From the NCBI GenBank assembly GCA_039920645.1, contig JBDSDI010000152.1, positions 1-8,913 on the forward strand: DNA of 8,913 nucleotides. Direction: 5' to 3'. Made by a program: the position numbers and the translations under genes. The notes beneath the pieces are model-generated. The model ran no database searches. It was not told the DNA's origin and worked only from the letters and a program-made list of their open reading frames with translations. This document shows, one piece after another, positions 1 to 5,953 of the stretch. This DNA comes from CAMCVE01 sp039920645 (GTDB lineage Bacteria; Bdellovibrionota; UBA2428). How positions within the stretch are numbered: position 1 is the stretch's first letter; every line of letters starts with the position of its first letter.

Positions 1-436
1 CGATCTTTTCGCGCGTGCTCATCTCGTATTTCAGAAGACCGCGGCAATCGGGACCGACGGCGACTTTGTCCATGTAGGTGTCGGGTGCGTGCAAGAAATT
101 TCCGCGGTCGGCGATCGCGATGACCGACATCGCGTCGTTGTGACCAAGCGCGCAGAGGTTTGTCCCTTCGAGCGGATCGAGCGCGACGTCGACCTTGGGC
201 GAATCAGGATCGCGTTTGCCGAACTCTTCTCCGATATAGAGCATGGGTGCTTCGTCGCGCTCACCTTCACCGATAACGACGGTTCCGGCGACGTTGATCG
301 AATCGAGGGCTTTTCTCATCGCATCCACCGCAGCCTGATCGGCTTCGTCACGCAGGCCACGCCCCATCAGTCGCGCGCAGCAGATCGAAGCGGCCTCGGT
401 CACTCGAACGAATTCCAACGCTAAGTTACGGTCCAT
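1..436 (-). CDS. glpX: Class II fructose-1,6-bisphosphatase GlpX (N-terminal part, cut by window edge)
   Basis: GlpX hydrolyses fructose 1,6-bisphosphate to fructose 6-phosphate in the cytoplasm, a gluconeogenic step that needs a divalent metal. The 145 visible residues follow E. coli GlpX as I remember it from the first residue: an MDRNLALEFVRVTEAA start, GRGLRDEAD around residues 26-33, VVIGEGERDEAPMLYIGE at 53-70 and the metal/phosphate motif VDVALDPLEGTN at 82-93. The acidic residues expected to bind metal are present at D33, E57, D87 and E90. The start at 436 is fixed by family alignment and by a GGAGG ribosome site six bases upstream. The family is about 320-340 residues long, so roughly the last 190 lie beyond the left edge. 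The gene follows mutS2 on the same strand after 80 bases and may be co-transcribed with it. No defect is visible in the part seen. Confidence 0.95.
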   Translation of the reverse strand, partial: MDRNLALEFVRVTEAASICCARLMGRGLRDEADQAAVDAMRKALDSINVAGTVVIGEGERDEAPMLYIGEEFGKRDPDSPKVDVALDPLEGTNLCALGHNDAMSVIAIADRGNFLHAPDTYMDKVAVGPDCRGLLKYEMSTREKI

Positions 437-442
437 GGGGTC

Positions 443-447
443 CCTCC
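443..447 (-). promoter_or_regulatory. Shine-Dalgarno site of glpX
   Basis: On the minus strand GGAGG lies six bases before the ATG at 436. It is a canonical anti-16S match that fixes the glpX start. It also shows that this genome uses Shine-Dalgarno initiation, in contrast to the three exported-protein genes on the right side of the window. Confidence 0.8.
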
Positions 448-516
448 AGAATCAGAGCCATGCTCCACGGCCGAGCCTGCTCAGTCAAGCAAGCGGCCCG
501 CCGATATCCGCGCGGG

Positions 517-2958
517 CTAGACGAGCTCGACGAGGGTGACGCCGTCGCCGCCCTCGCCCGGCCACGAACCGGGTCTGAAGGTCAGTTCCGTGCGGGTCGA
601 ACTGAGGTAATCGCGAATCGCTTCCTTAAGGCGCGATGTTCCATGTCCATGCACGATCGTAACGACGGTGCCTTCGCCCGAGAAGAGACCGTTCAAGCCC
701 TGCTCGACGCGACGAAGCGCGTCTTCGACGGTCTTACCTCGCACGTCGCAGAGCAGACTGCCGGTCGCGGCGGACGACGAACTCGTCAACTGCACGGGAG
801 CTTTCACGTCGCGGGCGCGCTCCTGCGCCACCCGGTTGTTGCGGTAACTTTGGCCGCGCTTAGCGGCGACACGCTTGAGACGCTCGCGCGCGACACGCGT
901 TTTGAGATCGCCGACCTGAACGAGAATCATGCTTTTGGGTTGAACGTCTCCACGTGGCGCTTCGACGATCTCGCCCATTCCCAAGCCCTCGATCTCAACG
1001 ACGGTCCCGGCCACAAGTTCCGCGTTCTCAAATTCGCGGCTTTGGTTCTGGCCGGATAATTCCTGGACGTCACTCGCCTGCACGCGCATTTGCGTCGAGG
1101 CGTCGGAGATTTTTTGGAAGAGCTTGGTTGCGCCCGACTTGATCTCGTCGCCTTGGGCGCTCTTGACCTCGAGAGCGAGCTCGTCGCGGATCTTCGACAT
1201 CTCGCGGATCAGCTTCTGCGATTCTTCGGAGAGCATGATCTTTTGTTTCAGACCGTATTCTTCGACCACGCGTTGCGCCTGCTCTTCGCGCTTCTGTGCG
1301 CGTTCCAGGCGATCGGAAAGTTCTTTTTCCTGCGAGAAAAAACGCACGCGGGCTTCCTCAAGACGCGAGAGCGCCTGCGTGAGATCTTTCGACGGTTCGC
1401 CCCGCAAGGAACGGGCGCGGTCGAGGACTTGTTCAGGGAAGCCGACGCTCGCGGCGGTGTCGAAGGCCGATGATTCGCCGGGCACATCGAGAATAAGTTG
1501 GTAGGTGGGGCGTTTGGAGCGGGAGTCGAAAGCCATCGAGGCGATACGGCAACGCGGATCGGCGAGCGCGAACTGTTTCAGCGCGCCATAGTGGGTCGTA
1601 ACAAAAAGTCGCACGTCGCGGTCGAGAAGTTTTTCGATAAAGGCCTGCGCGAGCGGTTGACCTTCTTCGGGCGAAGTGCCGGTTGCGATTTCGTCGATGA
1701 GGACCAGATCACCCTGCTCGGATTTTTCGAACATCTCGGCAAGCATCTTCAGATGCGCCGAGAAGGTCGAAAGGTTTTCTTTCAGATTCTGCTCGTCGCC
1801 GATGCTCACGAAAATACGGTAGAGATTCGAAGGGATCGATGCGCCTTTCGCGAAGACGGGAAAGCCCGCACGCGCAAGACAGACGGCGAGCCCGACCGCT
1901 TTCATGAGAACCGTCTTACCGCCCGTATTGGGGCCCGTGAGAATAAAGGCTTTTTCCCATGCGAAGGAATTCGTCACGACGCCGCGATCGATCGCGAGCA
2001 GCGGGTGCGTGAGCGCTTCGAAGTCGAGCTTCGTCGCGTCTTGAGCGAGCGCCATCGGAAGTTTCACGTCGAGTGCGAGCTGCACGAAAGCCGAGACGAG
2101 GTCCATGCGCGCGAGAATTTTCTGGTTCGAAAAGAACGCCGAGACATGCGGACGCGTTTTTTCGACGACCGCGGCGAGGATTCGCTCAATCTCGAGTTGA
2201 ATTTCTTTTTCGGTCAACTTCAGCTGGTTGTTCCACTCGACCACGTCCTCGGGCTCCACAAAAAGCGTGGCTTCGCTTCCGGAAACATCGTGAATGATAC
2301 CGGGCACCCGACCCTTGAAGTTGGATTTGATCGGCAGCACGTAACGCCCGTCGCGCAGCGTGATGTAAAAATCCTGCATCAGCTCGGCGAGCTTGTTGTT
2401 CTTGAGGTAGTCCTCGAGCCGTACGCGGATTTTCTTGTGCAGCTCGCGCGACAATTCGCGAAGCGCAGCGAGATCTTCGCTCGCGTCGTCGACGATCTCG
2501 CCTTGCGGATCTAAGAGCAGAGAATGTTCTTTGAACCACGGCTCGAGGCGTTCGAGCGAAGTCGCGAGCAGCGTGGTCTGAGGAATTTTCACTCCGTAAC
2601 GACGTAAGAACTGACTCAGGTCGAGGACACCGCGGTGGAAGTTGATAAGCGAACGAAATTCAATGGTGTCAATGGCGCCCGAACGCGTCATACGCATGAG
2701 CATGTCGTCGAGTAGGGGGGCGTCACCGACCGGCGGTTGCACGGCCTCGGAAGATTTCAAGGACGCAAGCTCGAGCGTCGCGCGGGCTTGGAGAGACGTC
2801 TCCTCGAGAGAAAGAAGTCCCGGTTCCCAGTCCTCGGCCAACCGCTGCCCCGAAGGACTGCGAGCGCGCAAAACAAGTTCACCCTGAAGACGTGCCCACT
2901 CGAGCGCCCGAAGCGCCGATGCGGTCACCAAAAAAGAAAGGGGCTTAGAACTCGCCAT
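517..2958 (-). CDS. mutS2: MutS2 ATPase with C-terminal Smr domain (ribosome-collision / recombination factor)
   Basis: This is a complete 813-residue protein, close to the usual 770-800 of the family. It lacks the mismatch-recognition domain of MutS and starts directly with core/lever helices (about 1-300). The ATPase follows: Walker A GPNTGGKT at 342-349, an ABC-type signature near STFSAHL at 397-403, Walker B LVLIDE at 418-423 and TTH at 454-456. A long charged coiled coil covers about 520-620, then a small beta-rich KOW-like segment about 645-695. The Smr domain spans 733-813, with DVRG at 738-741 and HGHGT at 770-774. Known MutS2 roles are sensing and splitting collided ribosomes in B. 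subtilis and suppressing recombination in Helicobacter pylori. Smr domains often act as nucleases; activity here is inferred only. The gene begins 15 bases after the NFACT gene stop, so the two are probably translated from one mRNA. Its own Shine-Dalgarno is weak (AGG about 12 bases upstream). Confidence 0.96.
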   Translation of the reverse strand: MASSKPLSFLVTASALRALEWARLQGELVLRARSPSGQRLAEDWEPGLLSLEETSLQARATLELASLKSSEAVQPPVGDAPLLDDMLMRMTRSGAIDTIEFRSLINFHRGVLDLSQFLRRYGVKIPQTTLLATSLERLEPWFKEHSLLLDPQGEIVDDASEDLAALRELSRELHKKIRVRLEDYLKNNKLAELMQDFYITLRDGRYVLPIKSNFKGRVPGIIHDVSGSEATLFVEPEDVVEWNNQLKLTEKEIQLEIERILAAVVEKTRPHVSAFFSNQKILARMDLVSAFVQLALDVKLPMALAQDATKLDFEALTHPLLAIDRGVVTNSFAWEKAFILTGPNTGGKTVLMKAVGLAVCLARAGFPVFAKGASIPSNLYRIFVSIGDEQNLKENLSTFSAHLKMLAEMFEKSEQGDLVLIDEIATGTSPEEGQPLAQAFIEKLLDRDVRLFVTTHYGALKQFALADPRCRIASMAFDSRSKRPTYQLILDVPGESSAFDTAASVGFPEQVLDRARSLRGEPSKDLTQALSRLEEARVRFFSQEKELSDRLERAQKREEQAQRVVEEYGLKQKIMLSEESQKLIREMSKIRDELALEVKSAQGDEIKSGATKLFQKISDASTQMRVQASDVQELSGQNQSREFENAELVAGTVVEIEGLGMGEIVEAPRGDVQPKSMILVQVGDLKTRVARERLKRVAAKRGQSYRNNRVAQERARDVKAPVQLTSSSSAATGSLLCDVRGKTVEDALRRVEQGLNGLFSGEGTVVTIVHGHGTSRLKEAIRDYLSSTRTELTFRPGSWPGEGGDGVTLVELV

Positions 2959-2973
2959 TGCCGAGAGAACCTA

Positions 2974-4314
2974 TCAGGTCTTGAGCCATTTTTCGAAACT
3001 CTCATCAAGGTCGGCCATGCGCGTTTCGGAACGCCCGATCAGAAGCGTCCCTTCTTGCCCCCGGGCGGCTTTCAAATGGCGCTTCTCGGTGATGTCGACG
3101 ACGCCGTAGCGCGCATGTCGCGCCTTGGAATTGTAAACCGCAAGTTGGCAGGCCCAGAGTTCGAGATCGTCACGCAGACCTTCGTCCTTGCCACCGAAAA
3201 GCGGCTGACCTCGAGGAACCCAGACGTGGGAGCCACCCAGTCCACGAATGTGGAACCAGAGATCTCGCGAACCCGCTTCGCGGTAAAGCTGCGCATTCTC
3301 GCGCACGTTGCGACCAAGTTTCGCGCGCAGTCCCGAAGGATGCTCGACCCACTGGCCAGTCCCTTTCGAAGCTGAAGCTTTCGTTTCGTGAGAGGCGCGA
3401 GCAACAGGCGCTTTGACTTCGAGGGGCGGAACTTCGCCGGCCGCTTGCGATTCGAATTTTGCAGCCACTTCAAGCAAACGCTTTTGCGAGCCTTGAAGCT
3501 TTCGGCGATAGCGCCGGCGCAGGTCGTGGATCGTCTCGAGCGCTTCGGCCCGGCGACCGATTTGGAAAGGAGGAAGCTTCGCTTCGCTTCGAACCCAGAT
3601 CAGCGCCTTTTCGGCTTCGGGGCTCCAGCCCGCGCTGCGTCCCCAGGCCTGCGGATCCATTTCGAGGAAGGAACAAAGCCCTTGAAGTTCGTCGAGCCCG
3701 TGGCGGCTGGTCTCGACATCTCCTTGAACCTTCTCGACGAGCTTCTCCGCTTTGGAGAGCATACGACCTTGCTGTACCGTCGGAACGTGCGTCGCGGTGT
3801 CTTCGGGCTGCGCGGACTCGTCCCCGCGCGCCGTTTTCAGGGTCCCGAGATCAAGGCTGCGCGAAAAATCTTTCTCGCCCTCGCGGCGTACGCTGACTTT
3901 CACCCGAGAACGCTGGGCCCCTTCGCGCTCCCAGAGCAGCGACACTCCGCCCGAAAGCTTCAGCTCCCAGGACCCCGCGCCGTTCTGATCGAAATAGAAC
4001 AGACCTTCCACGCGCCGGTTGATCGCGTGGGCTTTCACGAAAAGAGAGACGGGGTCTTGGGAGGCTTCGAGCCCCGCTTTGCCGTAGGTGACATCCTCAG
4101 CGCTCTCGAGGGCCGCAAAGGCCCACTCCCGCGTTTCCGGGTCCCAGCCCAATAAAAGCCCCTTCTTAGGACCTGGGAAAAATCTCAACTCGTAGATCCA
4201 CGCGCCCCCCTCGTCTCTCCACGCCTTGAAGACTTGAAGTTGCGACGCGAGCAGAAAGTTATTGACTTGCTGCGTAAACGCCTTAATAATACGGGGTTTA
4301 AATAAGTATTCCAT
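2974..4314 (-). CDS. NFACT-R (DUF814) domain protein, RqcH/Rqc2-like
   Basis: The product is 446 residues. The C-terminal part (about 325-428) is a clear NFACT-R domain: GRN at 334-336, DLWFH at 351-355, GSHV at 361-364, YNSKAR at 394-399 and the VDITEKRHLKAARG segment at 406-419. Residues about 184-205 and 253-290 are long basic helices like the coiled-coil middle of RqcH. RqcH/Rqc2 proteins bind 50S subunits carrying stalled peptidyl-tRNA and add alanine tails that mark the chain for degradation. The first 180 residues do not resemble a standard NFACT-N domain by eye, and the protein is about 100 residues shorter than typical RqcH, so alanine-tailing activity is uncertain. I chose the ATG at 4314. 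The longer frame from 4362 would cross the start of the divergent PilZ gene and adds 16 residues without family character. mutS2 follows after 15 bases, which supports a role in ribosome rescue. rqcH would be the symbol if orthology is confirmed. Confidence 0.82.
   Translation of the reverse strand: MEYLFKPRIIKAFTQQVNNFLLASQLQVFKAWRDEGGAWIYELRFFPGPKKGLLLGWDPETREWAFAALESAEDVTYGKAGLEASQDPVSLFVKAHAINRRVEGLFYFDQNGAGSWELKLSGGVSLLWEREGAQRSRVKVSVRREGEKDFSRSLDLGTLKTARGDESAQPEDTATHVPTVQQGRMLSKAEKLVEKVQGDVETSRHGLDELQGLCSFLEMDPQAWGRSAGWSPEAEKALIWVRSEAKLPPFQIGRRAEALETIHDLRRRYRRKLQGSQKRLLEVAAKFESQAAGEVPPLEVKAPVARASHETKASASKGTGQWVEHPSGLRAKLGRNVRENAQLYREAGSRDLWFHIRGLGGSHVWVPRGQPLFGGKDEGLRDDLELWACQLAVYNSKARHARYGVVDITEKRHLKAARGQEGTLLIGRSETRMADLDESFEKWLKT
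4262..4290 (+). promoter_or_regulatory. Sigma70-type promoter for the PilZ gene, inside the NFACT reading frame
   Basis: TTGACT at 4262-4267 and AATAAT at 4285-4290 each match the consensus in five of six positions and are separated by the optimal 17 bases. Transcription would start near 4297, about 56 bases before the PilZ ATG at 4353. The whole promoter lies within roughly codons 9-18 of the divergently transcribed NFACT gene. Confidence 0.6.
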
Positions 4315-4342
4315 TGACAGAATCTTCGTCAAAACAGGTAGG

Positions 4343-4348
4343 ACTATA
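4343..4348 (-). promoter_or_regulatory. Candidate -10 element for the NFACT-mutS2 operon
   Basis: Read on the minus strand this is TATAGT, five of six matches to TATAAT. It would start transcription near 4336, giving a leader of about 22 bases before the ATG at 4314. The best -35 candidate upstream, TTGCTT, is spaced only 15 bases away, so the site is weakly supported. It lies in the leader of the divergent PilZ gene. Confidence 0.35.
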
Positions 4349-4352
4349 CACG

Positions 4353-5195
4353 ATGGCCGCAAAAAGCAAGAAAGCTAAACCTTCCAAACCCGCGTCGACT
4401 CCAAAGAAGGCTGCAGGCTCCAAGAAGCCGGCCGTCAAGTCAAGCAAGGCCAAATCCGTAGCGGCCGCTCCCAAGAAAACCGCTGCAGCTCCCGCAAAAA
4501 AAGCCGCCGCTCCCGCGAAGGCCGCTCCGACAAAAACCGTCGCTGCGAAAACTGCGGCGCCCGCGCCCGCTTCCAAAATCAAAACGACGAAATCCGGTCT
4601 TAAGCAAGAAGTGTCCCTGAAAGCGAAAACTTCCAAGGCCAGCGAAAGCAGCTCGCGCCGTTCACAAGCTGCAGCGTTCATCGAAGCTGCGCTTGAAGAC
4701 GAAGAAGCCGAAGAAAACGACGACGACGACGAGTTCGATCCCGAAGCGTTTCTCGCAGCCTCCGGCGGCAAAGGCCTTATCCGCTCACACACGATGCGCA
4801 AAGAGCGCGTCGATCTGAATCTCCCCGTTCGCTACCGTCACCCTAAAGGACCGATGGTCTTTAACGCGATCCTCGTAAATCTTTCCAAAACCGGTCTCTG
4901 TCTCGAAAGCAAAGAGAAGCTCAAAGACAAAACCGTTCTGCGCATCGAGATTCCTTTGCCCCATACCTCCGAACTCTTCGCGATCCAAGCTGAAGTCATC
5001 TGGACCGAGAAGGCTCCCGAGTCAGCCACCGGCAAGAATGCGACTTTCCATCTCGGAATGAACTTCCTCGCGATGTCCCTCGCGAAGAAGACGGTTATTA
5101 ACAACTTCATCCAACAGCGCCGCGACGAAATTGTCATGGCGAAGATCGGTCTCGACCGCTTCTCCGAATCCGTTCCCGTTGCCGGCCTCGACTGA
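4353..5195 (+). CDS. PilZ-domain protein with histone H1-like Lys/Ala/Pro-rich N-terminal tail
   Basis: The protein has 280 residues in three sections. Residues 1-95 are low-complexity Lys/Ala/Pro/Ser with repeated AAAPAK-type units, resembling histone H1 or AlgP-like tails. Residues about 111-130 are strongly acidic (an EDEEAEENDDDDE stretch). Residues about 148-255 form a PilZ domain, recognised from RVDLNLPVRYR at 152-162 and NLSKTG at 176-181, which fits the [D/N]xSxxG motif, followed by alternating beta-strand patterns. PilZ domains usually bind cyclic di-GMP. The RxxxR half of the site appears as MRKER (148-152), so the first arginine position is methionine and binding may be altered. 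The tail could bind nucleic acid or another polyanion; that is inference. The ATG at 4353 is preferred to the one at 4314 because AGGTAGGA lies nine bases upstream and the low-complexity tail starts there. There is no signal peptide, so the protein is cytoplasmic. It is a single-gene unit with its own promoter and terminator. Confidence 0.85.
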   Translation: MAAKSKKAKPSKPASTPKKAAGSKKPAVKSSKAKSVAAAPKKTAAAPAKKAAAPAKAAPTKTVAAKTAAPAPASKIKTTKSGLKQEVSLKAKTSKASESSSRRSQAAAFIEAALEDEEAEENDDDDEFDPEAFLAASGGKGLIRSHTMRKERVDLNLPVRYRHPKGPMVFNAILVNLSKTGLCLESKEKLKDKTVLRIEIPLPHTSELFAIQAEVIWTEKAPESATGKNATFHLGMNFLAMSLAKKTVINNFIQQRRDEIVMAKIGLDRFSESVPVAGLD

Positions 5196-5214
5196 CACTA
5201 TTCCCATTTTCTGT

Positions 5215-5264
5215 AAATCCCGCGTCGGATGGAGAAGTCTCCACTCGACGCGGGATTTTTGTTT
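5215..5264 (+). terminator. Strong intrinsic terminator after the PilZ gene
   Basis: A perfect 13-base-pair stem joins 5215-5227 to 5246-5258. Inside it a second short stem pairs GGAG at 5231-5234 with CTCC at 5239-5242. The right arm runs into a T-rich tract (TTTTTGTTT) ending near 5264. It lies 20 bases after the PilZ stop and ends only 16 bases before the next start codon. The A-run opposite the T-run is short (AAA), so termination should be mainly in the plus direction. Confidence 0.92.
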
Positions 5265-5267
5265 GAA

Positions 5268-5273
5268 TAGATA
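5268..5273 (+). promoter_or_regulatory. Weak -10-like hexamer before the first small exported-protein gene
   Basis: TAGATA ends seven bases before the ATG at 5281. A TCGACG with four of six matches to the -35 consensus lies 17 bases upstream, at 5245-5250, within the right arm of the terminator. The hexamer matches TATAAT in only three positions. I list it because its position matches those of the two following genes and no ribosome site is present. Confidence 0.25.
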
Positions 5274-5280
5274 CCTACCT

Positions 5281-5808
5281 ATGACGAAAAACATTCTTAT
5301 TCTGGCTACCTTCGCCTCCACTCTCTCTTTCGCCGGCGAGCGCATCGTGCGCAGCTTTGACTGCAAAGCGAACTACAAAGACTCTAGCAGCCAGACGGGA
5401 AGCTTCACCGCGACTCTCGTCGATATCGCCCAGCCGAACGAAGATTTCCCAGGAGAAGAAAAATCCATCAGCCGTCTCGAGTTCACCGCGAATTTTGTTC
5501 CTGCCGACAAAGCTCAACTCGCCACCGAAGCACGCGACGAAGACATCGAAGGCGTACGTGACGACGATCCCAGTGGTCGCAGCGGATGGGGGGGCAGCGC
5601 CTTCTACATGCAGATTACCAAAGGCACCGAAGAAGCTCCCATCGAAGCGCTGGTTCTGATGACCAAAGCCGACCGCGAACAACAAGGACAAAAACTCCGC
5701 AGCTACGAATTCCAGATCGACAAACGTAGCTTTGAAACGGCAACTCCAGATGCCGATGAAAAAGTGGATCTGCTGGCCCAAGGCCGTCTCGTTTGCACTC
5801 AACGCTAA
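5281..5808 (+). CDS. Small exported protein of unrecognised family, paralogue A
   Basis: This 175-residue protein has a short Sec signal peptide (MTKNILILATFASTLSFA) with likely cleavage after residue 18. The mature part has only two cysteines, C28 in RSFDC and C172 in VCTQR near the end. They could form one disulfide tying the two ends together, which suggests a periplasmic or secreted beta-rich domain. Distinctive segments are an acidic stretch at 84-96, GRSGWGGSAFY at 99-109 and TKADREQQG at 128-136. I recognise no known family and propose no function. The next gene encodes a paralogue with about 45 percent identity by my hand alignment, nearly gapless. The start is fixed by the signal peptide and by the matching start of the paralogue. 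No Shine-Dalgarno sequence is seen, and the start lies just after a strong terminator, so a promoter very near the ATG or limited read-through must supply expression. Confidence 0.85.
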   Translation: MTKNILILATFASTLSFAGERIVRSFDCKANYKDSSSQTGSFTATLVDIAQPNEDFPGEEKSISRLEFTANFVPADKAQLATEARDEDIEGVRDDDPSGRSGWGGSAFYMQITKGTEEAPIEALVLMTKADREQQGQKLRSYEFQIDKRSFETATPDADEKVDLLAQGRLVCTQR

Positions 5809-5829
5809 GCGTGACATGATTCCTTGAAG

Positions 5830-5860
5830 CGCGGACTTGCGTCTAGAGTGCAAGTCCGCG
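5830..5860. repeat. Perfect 11-base inverted repeat (hairpin) between the two paralogues
   Basis: Bases 5830-5840 pair perfectly with 5850-5860 around a nine-base loop. No T-tract follows on either strand, so it is not a classical intrinsic terminator. It begins 21 bases after the stop of the first paralogue. It could act as an mRNA 3'-end stabiliser, a pause site or a protein-binding dyad. Confidence 0.6.
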
Positions 5861-5907
5861 GATCCTCGTCCACCTCGCCGCAGCGCACACCTGTTGCGAT
5901 CTCTCCA

Positions 5908-5922
5908 CGTGATCGCGTCACG
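5908..5922. promoter_or_regulatory. Short dyad CGTGA-N5-TCACG, possible operator
   Basis: The arms CGTGA and TCACG are perfect complements separated by five bases. If transcription of the next gene starts near 5953, the dyad covers about -45 to -31, where a class II activator would bind, and no -35 consensus is present there. It resembles but does not match the CRP/FNR-type TGTGA-N6-TCACA layout because the spacer is one base short. Confidence 0.25.
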
Positions 5923-5940
5923 GACTCCACACATCGTCCG

Positions 5941-5946
5941 TAATAT
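5941..5946 (+). promoter_or_regulatory. -10-like hexamer directly before the second exported-protein gene
   Basis: TAATAT matches TATAAT in four of six positions and ends seven bases before the ATG at 5954. Transcription would begin at or within two bases of the start codon. No -35 consensus is seen. It sits in a short AT-rich island in an otherwise GC-rich spacer. Confidence 0.4.
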
Positions 5947-5953
5947 TAACTTC

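Noticed and set aside
496..517. GC-rich six-base hairpin at the mutS2 stop
   Set aside because: The stem overlaps the stop codon, has a ten-base loop and no T-tract, so it is not a convincing terminator.
1498..2514. Long plus-strand reading frame of 338 codons opposite mutS2
   Set aside because: mutS2 on the other strand is recognised along its full length. The antisense frame is arginine/phenylalanine-rich with no family character and no ribosome site, as expected from a GC-rich gene read backwards.
3388..4155. Plus-strand frame of 255 codons opposite the NFACT gene
   Set aside because: Composition is typical of an antisense shadow, and it has no promoter or ribosome site.
4314..4319. Perfect TTGACA as an alternative -35 for the PilZ gene
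   Set aside because: The only -10-like hexamer downstream (TAGGAC at 4339-4344) is poor and 19 bases away. The 4262-4290 pair is much better.
4353..4640. True histone H1 or AlgP homologue
   Set aside because: Resemblance is compositional only. The recognisable domain is the C-terminal PilZ, so I describe the tail as histone-like without claiming homology.
4298..4801. Minus-strand Ala/Ser-rich frame opposite the PilZ gene tail
   Set aside because: Its composition is the mirror of the Lys/Ala tail codons. The plus-strand frame has a PilZ domain, a ribosome site and a terminator.
5908..5922. CRP/FNR-type binding site
   Set aside because: The spacer is five bases, not six, and the outer T/A positions do not match. 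Kept only as a generic dyad.
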